Shown piece by piece: positions 24,435 through 33,150 of a stretch of DNA of 64,000 nucleotides. The DNA comes from Streptomyces hyderabadensis (lineage in GTDB: Bacteria > Actinomycetota > Actinomycetes > Streptomycetales > Streptomycetaceae). The first letter of the stretch is position 1. The number at the start of each line of letters is the position of its first letter. The stretch lies in assembly GCF_020404845.1 (NCBI RefSeq), contig NZ_JAIOJZ010000011.1, positions 62,001 to 126,000 on the forward strand, given 5' to 3'. A model generated the notes under the pieces. That model saw nothing but the letters and a program-made list of their open reading frames with translations, did not search any database and was not told the DNA's origin. The position numbers were made by a program, and so were the translations under genes.

Positions 24435-27400
24435 AGCTCTCCGGTCTCGTAGGCGGTCCCGTGGGCCGCGAGGGTTCGGGTGATGTCCGCGGCGAGCGCG
24501 GCGATGGTCGGTGCGGCGAAGAAGCGGCGGGCGGGCACGGCGGCCCCGAACCGGCGCTCGATCGCGGTGAGCAGGCGCAGCGCGGTGAGGCTGTCGCCGC
24601 CCGCGGTGAAGAAGTTGGCCTCGCGGTCCGGCTCGGTGTGCGGCAGGTACGCGTGCCAGAGCGCGGCCAGGGCGGTCTCGGTCCCGTCCCGTGGCGGCTC
24701 GGCGGCGGCCGGGACCGGCTCCGGTCCGGCGAGGTGGGCGAGGGCGGCCCGGTCGACCTTGCCGTTGCCGGTCAGGGGCAGGGCGGGCAGGAGCAGGATG
24801 CGGGACGGGACGGCATAGGCCGGTACCCGCTCGGCCAGCAGCCCGAAGAGGGCCTCGGTGAGTTCGGGGTCCTCGACGCGAGCGGCGCCCTCGGCGGACG
24901 GCGGCTCGTGCGGTACGGCGAACGCGACCAGCCGCCGGGCGGTGCGCTCCCCCGCGGCCACGACGGCGGCCCGCGCGACGGCCGGATGTGCCTCCAGGGC
25001 GGCTTCGACCTCGCCCGCCTCGATGCGGTGGCCGGCGATCTTCAGCTGGCTGTCGAGCCGGCCGAGGAACTCCAGCAGTCCGTCGCCCCGGAACCGGCCC
25101 AGGTCACCGGTGCGGTACCAGCGCCGGCCGTCCTGCTCGACGAACTTCTCGGCGGTCCGTACCGGGTCGGCCAGGTAGCCGCGGGCCAGTCCCGCGCCGC
25201 CGATCCACAGCTCGCCGGGTGCCCAGTCGGGACAGTCCCGGCCGTCCCGGTCGACCACCCGGTAGTGCTGCCCGGTCAGCGGACGTCCGTAGGGAATGGA
25301 GACCCACCGGGGGTCCGGCTCGTCGACGGTCAGGGTGTTGGACCAGATGGCGGCCTCGGTGGCGCCGCCCATCGCGACGAAGGCGCAGTTCCGCGCGGTC
25401 CGGGCCCGCAGCCGGGCGGGCAGGTCGAGGCCGATCCAGTCGCCGGAGACCAGTGCGGTCCGCAGCCCCGCGAGTCTGCCGCCCGCCCGCCGGTCGCCGT
25501 CCTCCCGGCTGTCACCGTCGTCCGGGGCATCCTGTTCGTCGGCGTCGAGCAGCAGGTCGAGCAGGGCCGGGACGGTGTTCCAGACGGTCACGCCGTGCCG
25601 TTCCAGCAGGCGCGGCCAGCGGGCCGGTTCGCGGCGCTGGTCGTCGGTGGGCAGCAGGAGGGAGCCGCCCGCGGCGAGCAGGCCGAAGACGTCGTACACG
25701 GAGAGGTCGAAGTCCAGTGCCGACAGGGCGAAGACCCGGTCGTCCCCGGACACCTGGTGGCGGGCGTTGATGTCCGCCACCGTGTTCCAGGCGGCGGCGT
25801 GGGTGATCTCGACGCCCTTGGGCTCGCCCGTGGAGCCCGAGGTGAAGATCACGTAGGCAAGCGACTCGGGAGGCGTCTCGGCCGGCGTGGTCTGCGGCTC
25901 GACGCACTGCGTGTCCGCGAAGGACAGGCTGCGGGGGCCGGTGCCCTCCCGCGTGGGCCAGCTTCCCAGCACGGCGTCGAAACCGGCGGTGGCGTGCACC
26001 CGCTCCAGCCGGGCGGCGGGCTGTTCGAGGCTCAGGGGGGCGTAGGCAGCGCCGGCCGCGAGGACGCCGAGGACGGCCGCGATCTGTTCCGGGCCCTTGG
26101 GCAGGGTGACCGCGACCAGGTCGCCCGGCCGCACTCCCGCGTCGCCGAGCGCGGCGGCGGTGCGCAGCGCCTGTGCGGCCAGGGTGCCGTAGGTCACCTC
26201 CTCCCCCGCCGTGCTGACGAGGGCGGTGCGCTCGGGCGTGGCCGCCGCGTGGGTGAAGAACATCCGGTGCAGCGGCCGCGGCGCCACCGGTTCCAGGGCC
26301 GCCTCCCGTGCCGCGGCGGCCCGCCGTGCGTAGTGGGACGCGGGTACCAGGTCGGGCAGCGGTGTCTGCCAGCCACCGTCCACGAGATGCCGCAGCAGCC
26401 GCTCGTACGCGCGGAACATCGCGTCCAGCACGCCCTCGGCGAAGAGTTCCTCGACCGCGTCCCAGGTGACGACCAGGCTCCCGGACTCCTCGGTGACCTG
26501 GTTGTCCAGGCAGACCTGCGGGGACTGGGAGATGCCGTGGACCTTCGGGGGCAGTCCGGTGCCCCCTTGGGCCAGCGTCGCGTCGCCGACGCCGATGGCG
26601 CTGGTGAACACCACGGGTGCGGCGGCGTCCACCGTGCCCGTGCGCCGGCCGAACTCCCGCAGCAGCCAGTCGATCGGCACGTCGGCGTGGTCGAGGTCCT
26701 CCGCCTGCCGCCGTTGCAGCGCGGCGGCCGCGGTCGTCCAGGCGGCGGCCCCTTCGCGCCGGTAGCCGGCGAGGGACAGGGAGGTGAAGTCGCCCAGTAC
26801 CCGGTGGATGTGGGGGTGGACGTCACGCCGGTTGAAGAGGGTGAGGGTGACGGTCACGGCGTCGGTGCCGCTCCAGGCCGCGAGGACCTCCGCGTACAGG
26901 GCGAGCAGGACGGTGGACGGGGTCAGACCGTGCCGGGCCGCCTCCCGTTTGACGGCCTGCCAGTCCTCGGCGGGCAGGCTCGTCCGGCGCCGGGTGAAGA
27001 CGGGGGCGTCGAGGGTCGCCGGGTCGCGGTCGAAGGGCAGGGCGGGCGGTGGCGGCAGTTGCGGCAGCCGGGTCTGCCAGTGGGCGCGGGCCCGGGCGGT
27101 GGACTCCGGGTCCGCCGGGAGACGGGTCAGGTAGTCGCGGAACGACACGTCGACGGGCGGCAGCCGGTGTTCCGGGTCGGCGTAGAGCGCGTTCAGTTCG
27201 GCGTAGAGCGTGGTGATGGAGAGCGCGTCGAGGACGAGGTAGTCCAGGCCGATGCCGATCCGGGTCCGTACCTCGGCGTCCTTGCCGTCGGTGGCCTCGT
27301 CCGCGCGGTAGCGCACCGCCTCGACGGCGAAGAGCGGCCACCGGGCGGGGTCGCGGACCTGCTGGGACAGACGGGAGCGCAGACCGGCCAGGGCCTCGGC

Positions 27401-30400
27401 CGCTGTGCCCGCGCGGGCGTCCGCCACCGGCAGCCGCACCGGGGGGACCTCGGGCAGCACCCGCTGGTGTCCGTCCTCGACGACCGCGCGGAGCATGCCG
27501 TGCCGTCGGACGAGGGTGTTCCAGGCGCGCTCCAGCCGCTCCAGGTCGACGTCGGTGCCGTCGAACTCGGTGTAGTGCCAGGTGCCCACGCCGCCGAGGG
27601 TGAAGCGGGGGTCGCGGCCGGTGTGGTAGGCGGCCTGGACGTCGGTGAGCGGGAACGGCTCGTGCGCGTGCTCCGGATCGGGCACGAGGACGGGAGCATC
27701 GGGCACGAGGGCGGGAGCGGTGTCCGGTCCCGTCCGGCCGTCGGCGGCCGCCGCGGTGTGCAGCGTCGCGCAGAAGTGCCGGAGCACGGGCCGGGCGAAG
27801 AGGTCGGCCACGCGGGCGCCGGGCAAGCCGCGGGCCCGCAGCCGTCCGATCATGCGGGTCGCGACCAGCGAGTCGCCGCCGAGCAGGAAGAAGCTGCTCT
27901 CGCGGCCGACTTCGGCCACGCCGAGCAGGTCGGCCCACTCGGCCGCCACGGCGGTCTCCACCGGTCCGTCCGGCGGCGACGTGCGGGGGCCGTCCTGCCC
28001 CGCGGCCTCGGTCAGCGCCCGGTGGACGGCCGCCCGGTCGAGCTTGCCGTTGGCGGTCAGCGGCAGTTCACGCAGGACGAGGACGCGTTCGGGGACCATG
28101 TGGGCGGGGAGGCGTTCCGCCGCCCGCAGCCGTACCTGGTCCGGGTCCAGGGCCCCGGCCGGGGCGGACACGGCCGCGGCGAGGCGGCGTACCGGTGTGT
28201 CGAGGACGCAGGCCACCGCGTGGAGCACGGCGGGGTCGTCCTCCAGCGCGGTCTCGACTTCGCCCAGTTCGATGCGGTGGCCGCCGATCTTCACCTGGTG
28301 GTCGGCGCGGCCGAGGAATTCCAGCACGCCGTCGGGCCGGTAGCGGGCCAGGTCGCCGCTGCGGTACCAGCGTTCACCGTCGTGGTCGACGAAGCGCTCC
28401 GCCGTGCGTTCGGCATCCGCGCGGTAGCCGTTGGCCACGCCGGGGCCGCCGATCCACAGTTCGCCGGGGACGAGATCGGGGCAGTCGCGTCCGCGGCCGT
28501 CCACGACGCGGGCCCGCATGTTGCGCAGCGGGACGCCGTAGGGGACGGACCTCCAGGCGGGGTCGGTCCGCTCCACCTCGAACACCGTGGAGTGGACGGC
28601 GGCCTCCGTCATGCCGCCGAGCGCCACGAAACGGCAGCCGGGTACGAGGGCCCGCAGTCGGCGGGGCTGGTCGAGCCCGACCCAGTCGCCGCCGAGCAGC
28701 ACCATGCGCAGGCAGTCGCCGAGGCCCTCGTCCTCCCCGGCGGCCATCAGCAGGTCCAGCAGGGCGGGCACGCACTGCACCAGCGTCACGCCGTGGGTGC
28801 GCACCAGCCGCGCCCAGTGGTGGGCGTCGCGGCGGTGCTCCTGCCCCACGGCGACCACCTGGCCGCCGAGGGACAGCGGGGTGAAGATGTCCCAGGTGGC
28901 GAGGTCGAAGTCCAGCGCGGAGATCGCGAGCGTGCGGTCCGCCGGGCCGAGGCCGAGCTGCTCCGCCATCGCCTCGACGGTGTTGACGACCGCCCGGTGC
29001 GACACCTCGACGCCCTTGGGCAGTCCCGTCGAGCCGGACGTGAACAGCACGTAGGCGGGCAGGGCGGGGTCCGGCTCGACGACCGGCGCGGGCCGGGCCC
29101 CGGCCGTGTCCTCCACCAGCAGCACCGGGGCCGGGGAGGCGTCCGCGCAGAGGTGGGCGTGGTCCCGGTCGGTGAGGACGGCGGCGGCAGCGGCCACGGA
29201 GTGGATGCGTCGCCGGCGCAGGGCGGGCTGTTCCACGCCGACGGGTGCGTAGGCCGCGCCCGCCGCCAGGATGCCGAGGACCGCGGTGATCTGGTCGGCG
29301 CCCTTGGGCAGGGTCACGGCGACGGTGTCGCCCTCCCGCACGCCGTGGTCGGCCAGCAGTGCGGCGATCTGCCGCGCCCGGTGCGCGAGTTCGCCGTAGG
29401 TGAGCGTCGCGCCGGTGGCAGGGACGACCGCGGTGCGGTCCGGTTCGGTCTCGGCGAGCCGGAAGAAGCGGGTGTGCAGGGCGCGGTCCGCAACGGGTGC
29501 CGGGGGCAGCGCCGCCACCGCGCGCCGGGGCAGGACGTCGGGGGCGAGGAGGCCGTCCACCGGCCGGGACCAGGCGCCGGGGTCCGTCACCAGGCGGGTG
29601 ACCAGGCGGCGGTAGGCGTCGAAAGCGGCGTCGGGCACCCCGGCCTCGAACACGCCGTCCCGCACGTCCCAGTTGAGCAGGAGGCCGCCGTCGAGTTCGG
29701 TGACCTGGGCGTCCAGATAGACCTGCGGGCCCTGCGAGATGATCCAGGAGGGCCGCCCGAAGGACTTCTGGACGTCCTGCTCGAAGATCTCCCCGAGTCC
29801 GATGGCGCTGGTGTACACGACGGGGGCCAGCACCGGGGCTCCCTCGGCGCGGGCGAGGTCGCGCAGTACCTCGACACCGCCGTACGCGCCGTGGGAGATG
29901 CCCTCCTGCAACCTCTCCTGGAGCCCGCGGGCCTGGCGGGAGAAGGGGAGCGGAGCACTCATGTCCGCGTCGAGCAGGACCGAGCTGCTGAAGTCGCCCA
30001 CCAGTGCGGCGGCGTCGGGCATGGACAACTCCCGGTCGAACAGCGGGAGGTTGAGGAGGAAGCGGCGGCTGTCGCTCCAGGCGGCGATCACCTCGGCGAA
30101 GGCGGTGGCGAGGGCGGCGGCGGGGGTCAGGCCGTGCCGGCGGGCGGCGCCGACGAGCGCGGCCTTGTCGGCGGGACCGAGCCAGTGGTGCAGGCGGCGG
30201 GAGTGGGTCAGTGCACGGTCGTGGCCGCTGACCGGGGTCAGGGCGTCGACGGTCGTCGGCAGCCGCGGGGCCCGCGGCAGCTCCGGCAGGCGCCGGCGCC
30301 ACCAGGCGGCGGCCCGCTCGCGCTCCGCGCGCCTGCGGACGTCCGTCTCGGCGAGGTAGCGCCGGTAGTCCAGGCCCAGTTCGCGCGGCGGGTCGTCGGG

Positions 30401-31219
30401 ACACTCGTAGAAGCGGCGCAGGTCGGCCAGGAGGACCCGCAGGCTCAGCGCGTCGCCGGCCATCATGTCCAGGTCGATCTGCAGCCGGGTCCGGCCGTCG
30501 GGGAGCAGGCACAGGCCCGCGCGGAAGACGTCGCCGGCGCTGATGTCCGGGCGGGCGTGGGTGTTGCGCTCACGCAGCAGGGCCAGCTCGGCCTCGGCCT
30601 CGACGGGGGTGCGGTCCCGCAGGTCGTGGACGGTGAGCGGCCCGCTCGCGGCACCGTAGCGCTGGCGGCCGTCCTCGTCGAAGACGGCCCTGAGCATGCC
30701 GTGCCGCTGTACGAGCGCCCGCAGCGCGGTGTCGAGGCGGGCCGGGTCGACGTCGTGGCCGTCGAGTTCGACGTAGAAGTGCGCGGCGACGCCGCCGAGG
30801 GGCTGTCCGTCCTGGCGTCCGATCCAGTAGGCGTGCTGCATCGTGGCCAGCGGGAAGGGGTCCGGCTCCGCCCCGGCCGCCGCCGCGGGCTGCGGGGCGG
30901 ACGGCGGGGGCGGGGCGGCGGGGGCTGCTGCGCCGTCCCGTGCCTGGGCGAGCAGTCTCGTCCACTCCCGCAGGGTCGGGCTGCTGGTGAGGTCCTGGAA
31001 GGTGACCTCGCTGCCCTGGCGCCGCCAGGCACCGACCAGGGACATCAGCAGCAGTGAGTCGAGGCCGAGTTCGAAGAGGTCGCGGTCGTCGTCCAGCTCC
31101 TCCGGTGCGATCTCCAGCGCGCGTGCCACGGCGTCACGCACCGCGGCGGGCGCGTGGCGGTCGGGGCTGCCGGTGTCTCCTTCCACTGTCCGCGCCTGGA
31201 CGACTGCTTCATCGCTCAC
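24431..31219 (-). CDS. NRPS, ArCP-Cy-A-PCP-Cy-A-PCP (salicylate loading and first two modules)
   Basis: A 2262-aa protein from GTG 31219, chosen because GGAAGG lies 8 nt upstream; the frame stays open to an ATG at 31330 but through low-complexity Ala-rich sequence. Order: aryl carrier protein (LGLDSL, residues about 15-95); Cy1 (FPLATMQHAYWIGR, DMMAGDALS); A1 (about 560-1060); PCP1 (LGGDSL near 1116); Cy2 (FPLTDVQAAYHTGR, DYLVLDALS); A2; PCP2 (AGGDSL near 2206). The A2 code D-L-Y-N-L-S-M-I-W fits Cys. The A1 code D-L-W-Q-L-G-L-V-H differs and resembles the Thr code (D-F-W-N-I-G-M-V-H). There is no epimerase or methyltransferase insertion. It makes a salicyl-oxazoline/thiazoline chain for the second NRPS. 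Confidence 0.93.
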   Translation of the reverse strand: MSDEAVVQARTVEGDTGSPDRHAPAAVRDAVARALEIAPEELDDDRDLFELGLDSLLLMSLVGAWRRQGSEVTFQDLTSSPTLREWTRLLAQARDGAAAPAAPPPPSAPQPAAAAGAEPDPFPLATMQHAYWIGRQDGQPLGGVAAHFYVELDGHDVDPARLDTALRALVQRHGMLRAVFDEDGRQRYGAASGPLTVHDLRDRTPVEAEAELALLRERNTHARPDISAGDVFRAGLCLLPDGRTRLQIDLDMMAGDALSLRVLLADLRRFYECPDDPPRELGLDYRRYLAETDVRRRAERERAAAWWRRRLPELPRAPRLPTTVDALTPVSGHDRALTHSRRLHHWLGPADKAALVGAARRHGLTPAAALATAFAEVIAAWSDSRRFLLNLPLFDRELSMPDAAALVGDFSSSVLLDADMSAPLPFSRQARGLQERLQEGISHGAYGGVEVLRDLARAEGAPVLAPVVYTSAIGLGEIFEQDVQKSFGRPSWIISQGPQVYLDAQVTELDGGLLLNWDVRDGVFEAGVPDAAFDAYRRLVTRLVTDPGAWSRPVDGLLAPDVLPRRAVAALPPAPVADRALHTRFFRLAETEPDRTAVVPATGATLTYGELAHRARQIAALLADHGVREGDTVAVTLPKGADQITAVLGILAAGAAYAPVGVEQPALRRRRIHSVAAAAAVLTDRDHAHLCADASPAPVLLVEDTAGARPAPVVEPDPALPAYVLFTSGSTGLPKGVEVSHRAVVNTVEAMAEQLGLGPADRTLAISALDFDLATWDIFTPLSLGGQVVAVGQEHRRDAHHWARLVRTHGVTLVQCVPALLDLLMAAGEDEGLGDCLRMVLLGGDWVGLDQPRRLRALVPGCRFVALGGMTEAAVHSTVFEVERTDPAWRSVPYGVPLRNMRARVVDGRGRDCPDLVPGELWIGGPGVANGYRADAERTAERFVDHDGERWYRSGDLARYRPDGVLEFLGRADHQVKIGGHRIELGEVETALEDDPAVLHAVACVLDTPVRRLAAAVSAPAGALDPDQVRLRAAERLPAHMVPERVLVLRELPLTANGKLDRAAVHRALTEAAGQDGPRTSPPDGPVETAVAAEWADLLGVAEVGRESSFFLLGGDSLVATRMIGRLRARGLPGARVADLFARPVLRHFCATLHTAAAADGRTGPDTAPALVPDAPVLVPDPEHAHEPFPLTDVQAAYHTGRDPRFTLGGVGTWHYTEFDGTDVDLERLERAWNTLVRRHGMLRAVVEDGHQRVLPEVPPVRLPVADARAGTAAEALAGLRSRLSQQVRDPARWPLFAVEAVRYRADEATDGKDAEVRTRIGIGLDYLVLDALSITTLYAELNALYADPEHRLPPVDVSFRDYLTRLPADPESTARARAHWQTRLPQLPPPPALPFDRDPATLDAPVFTRRRTSLPAEDWQAVKREAARHGLTPSTVLLALYAEVLAAWSGTDAVTVTLTLFNRRDVHPHIHRVLGDFTSLSLAGYRREGAAAWTTAAAALQRRQAEDLDHADVPIDWLLREFGRRTGTVDAAAPVVFTSAIGVGDATLAQGGTGLPPKVHGISQSPQVCLDNQVTEESGSLVVTWDAVEELFAEGVLDAMFRAYERLLRHLVDGGWQTPLPDLVPASHYARRAAAAREAALEPVAPRPLHRMFFTHAAATPERTALVSTAGEEVTYGTLAAQALRTAAALGDAGVRPGDLVAVTLPKGPEQIAAVLGVLAAGAAYAPLSLEQPAARLERVHATAGFDAVLGSWPTREGTGPRSLSFADTQCVEPQTTPAETPPESLAYVIFTSGSTGEPKGVEITHAAAWNTVADINARHQVSGDDRVFALSALDFDLSVYDVFGLLAAGGSLLLPTDDQRREPARWPRLLERHGVTVWNTVPALLDLLLDADEQDAPDDGDSREDGDRRAGGRLAGLRTALVSGDWIGLDLPARLRARTARNCAFVAMGGATEAAIWSNTLTVDEPDPRWVSIPYGRPLTGQHYRVVDRDGRDCPDWAPGELWIGGAGLARGYLADPVRTAEKFVEQDGRRWYRTGDLGRFRGDGLLEFLGRLDSQLKIAGHRIEAGEVEAALEAHPAVARAAVVAAGERTARRLVAFAVPHEPPSAEGAARVEDPELTEALFGLLAERVPAYAVPSRILLLPALPLTGNGKVDRAALAHLAGPEPVPAAAEPPRDGTETALAALWHAYLPHTEPDREANFFTAGGDSLTALRLLTAIERRFGAAVPARRFFAAPTIAALAADITRTLAAHGTAYETGEL

Positions 31220-31350
31220 TGGTGCTGCCTTCCGGTCGGATGGGGTGGGAGCCGCGGCGGAGTCCGCCCGCGCCGAAGCCGCCGACGCGCAAGCCGGCGA
31301 CGCGCAGGCCGCGGTGCCGGGAGCCGTCACGGCACAGGCGGAACCCCCGC

Positions 31351-31379
31351 TAGATTGAAATGATTATCATTTCTATACT
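31351..31379. promoter_or_regulatory. Fur-superfamily (probably Zur) operator in the divergent NRPS / salicyl-AMP ligase promoter
   Basis: GAAATGATTATCATTTC (31357-31373) is a perfect 8-1-8 palindrome. Its central 13 bp are identical to the core of the classic Fur box. On the plus strand it fills the 17-nt spacer between TAGATT (31351-31356) and TATACT (31374-31379), a likely -10 for the ligase gene. A bound repressor would block both directions. Zur control is known for the S. coelicolor coelibactin cluster, so Zur is the first guess. No DtxR-type iron box (TTAGGTTAGG-like) is seen here. Confidence 0.75.
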
Positions 31380-31447
31380 TCACATCGTAATCACACGACG
31401 GGGCTCGGCGCCAGAGCCAGAGGCCCGGCAATGAGAGGCGAAGCCCC

Positions 31448-33088
31448 ATGACCGAGACTCAACGGACCTGGTCCGAGGCCGAATCGGCGCGCTACCGAGC
31501 CGCCGGGCACTGGCAGGGGGTGACCTTCGGCGCCCGGCTGCGCACCTGGGCGGCCGCCCACGGAGGGCGTGTCGCCCTGGTCGACGGCGACCGGCGGTGG
31601 ACCTACGCGGAACTGGACACCGAGGCGGACCGCGTGGCCGCCGGACTGCACGGACTCGGGATCGGGCGGGGTGACCGCGTGGTCGTCCAGCTCCCCAACC
31701 GCGCGGAGTTCCTGCTCGTCTGGTTCGGGCTGCAGCGGCTCGGTGCCGTTCCGGTGCACGCCATGCCCGGCCACCGGCGGCGGGAGATCGGGCATCTGGT
31801 GCGCGTGGCGGGCGCCGTGGCCTGCGTGGTGCCCGACCGGCACGCCCGGTTCGACCACCGGGAGCTGATGCGCGAGGTACGGGCGGAGCAGGGGCCGGGC
31901 GGTTCGCTGCGGCACGTCGTGGTGGTCGGCGACCCGGGGAACGACGAGGGCTTCGTCCCCTTCGCGGCGCTGCGCACACCGGCACCGTCCGCGTCCGGTC
32001 CCGTCTCCGGCGACGCCGGCGGAGCGGACGCCGCCGACGTCGCCCTCCTGCTGCTGTCCGGCGGCACCACGGGACTTCCGAAGCTCATCCCGCGCACACA
32101 CGACGACTACGCCTACAACGCGCGCGCCTGTGTGGAGGTCTGCGCACTCGACGCGCGGACCGTGTACCTGGCGGTGCTTCCGCTCGGGTTCAACTTCACC
32201 TTCGCCTGCCCCGGCGTGCTGGGCACCCTCATGGCCGGGGGAACCGTCGTCGTCGCGCCCGACCCCAGCCCCCAGACCGGGTACGCCCTCGTCGAGCGGG
32301 AGGGCGTGACCCTGACCTCGCTGACCCCACCGCTGGTCCCGCACTGGACACAGGAGGCCGCGGCGGGCGGCTGGGACCTCGGGAGCCTCTCGGTGGTGCA
32401 GGTCGGCGGGGCGCGGCTGCCGGAGGACCACGCGCGCACGCTCGGACCGGCGCTCGGGGTGACCGTGCAGCAGGTCTTCGGCATGGCGGAGGGCCTGATC
32501 AACCTCACCCGTCTCGACGACCCCGAGGACCTGGTCTGCGCCACCCAGGGCAGGCCCGTCTCGCCGGACGACGAGGTACTCGTGGTGGACGCGGACGGCA
32601 GGCCCGTGCCGGACGGTACGGCGGGTGAGCTGCTCACCCGGGGTCCGTACACACTGCGCGGCTACTACCGCGCCGAAGAGCACAACCGCACGGCGTTCAC
32701 CCCGGACGGCTACTACCGGTCCGGGGACGTGGTGCGGCGCCTGGCCTCCGGGCACCTCGTGGTGGTGGGGCGGATCAAGGACCAGATCAACCGCGGCGGG
32801 GAGAAGGTCGCCGCGGTCGAGGTGGAGGAGCAGTTGCTGACGCATCCCGCGATCACGGCGGCGGCGCTGGTCGGTGTGCCGGATGAGCGGTGGGGTGAGC
32901 GGTCGGTCGCCTTCGTCGTCTGTGCGGGCACGGCGCCCGGCGCCCGGGAGGTCGCCGCCCATCTCAAGGAGCGGGGGCTGGCCGGGTACAAGGCTCCGGA
33001 CGAGGTGGTGCAGGTTCCCGGGCTTCCGCTCACCGCGGTCGGGAAGGTCGACAAGGCCGCGCTGGCACGGGGGTTGCCCCGTCCGTGA
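31448..33088 (+). CDS. Salicyl-AMP ligase (aryl acid activation, YbtE/PchD/MbtA-like)
   Basis: A 546-aa stand-alone adenylation enzyme of the DhbE/EntE class: A3 core LSGGTTGLPKLIPRTHDDY, then LPLGFNFTFACPG, A7-A8 YYRSGDVVRR and GRIKDQINRGGEKV, and catalytic Lys in PLTAVGKVDKAAL. In this class a Ser in the NF-x-x-[SA]-x-PG pocket segment goes with 2,3-dihydroxybenzoate and a Cys with salicylate; here it is Cys (FACPG). This agrees with the salicylate synthase in the operon. It activates salicylate and loads it onto the ArCP of the first NRPS. The ATG is preceded by GAGAGGCG. Transcribed divergently from the NRPS operon. Confidence 0.92.
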   Translation: MTETQRTWSEAESARYRAAGHWQGVTFGARLRTWAAAHGGRVALVDGDRRWTYAELDTEADRVAAGLHGLGIGRGDRVVVQLPNRAEFLLVWFGLQRLGAVPVHAMPGHRRREIGHLVRVAGAVACVVPDRHARFDHRELMREVRAEQGPGGSLRHVVVVGDPGNDEGFVPFAALRTPAPSASGPVSGDAGGADAADVALLLLSGGTTGLPKLIPRTHDDYAYNARACVEVCALDARTVYLAVLPLGFNFTFACPGVLGTLMAGGTVVVAPDPSPQTGYALVEREGVTLTSLTPPLVPHWTQEAAAGGWDLGSLSVVQVGGARLPEDHARTLGPALGVTVQQVFGMAEGLINLTRLDDPEDLVCATQGRPVSPDDEVLVVDADGRPVPDGTAGELLTRGPYTLRGYYRAEEHNRTAFTPDGYYRSGDVVRRLASGHLVVVGRIKDQINRGGEKVAAVEVEEQLLTHPAITAAALVGVPDERWGERSVAFVVCAGTAPGAREVAAHLKERGLAGYKAPDEVVQVPGLPLTAVGKVDKAALARGLPRP

Positions 33089-33100
33089 CGCGCCGCGCGC

Positions 33101-33128
33101 AGGGGCGCCCGGCGATCCGGGCGCCCCT
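33101..33128. terminator. Bidirectional hairpin terminator
   Basis: A perfect 12-bp stem (AGGGGCGCCCGG with CCGGGCGCCCCT) and tetraloop CGAT in the 62-bp gap between the convergent ligase gene and the ABC transporter operon. Confidence 0.85.
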
Positions 33129-33150
33129 CCCGCCGGCCGTAAGAAGGCCT

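Noticed and set aside
24461..31057. Very long plus-strand open frames opposite the NRPS genes (also 18702-24452 and others)
   Set aside because: They are antisense shadows of high-GC coding sequence: composition is low-complexity (Gly/Val/Arg/Gln-rich), no domain is recognisable, and the minus strand carries full NRPS motifs.
31220..31330. N-terminal extension of the first NRPS to ATG 31330
   Set aside because: The added 37 residues are Ala/Ser-rich without homology, the ATG has no ribosome site and lies close to the operator, whereas GTG 31219 has GGAAGG at ideal spacing.
31331..31447. DmdR/IdeR iron box in the divergent metallophore promoter
   Set aside because: No TTAGGTTAGGCTAACCTAA-like 19-mer was found; the only strong dyad is of Fur-superfamily type.
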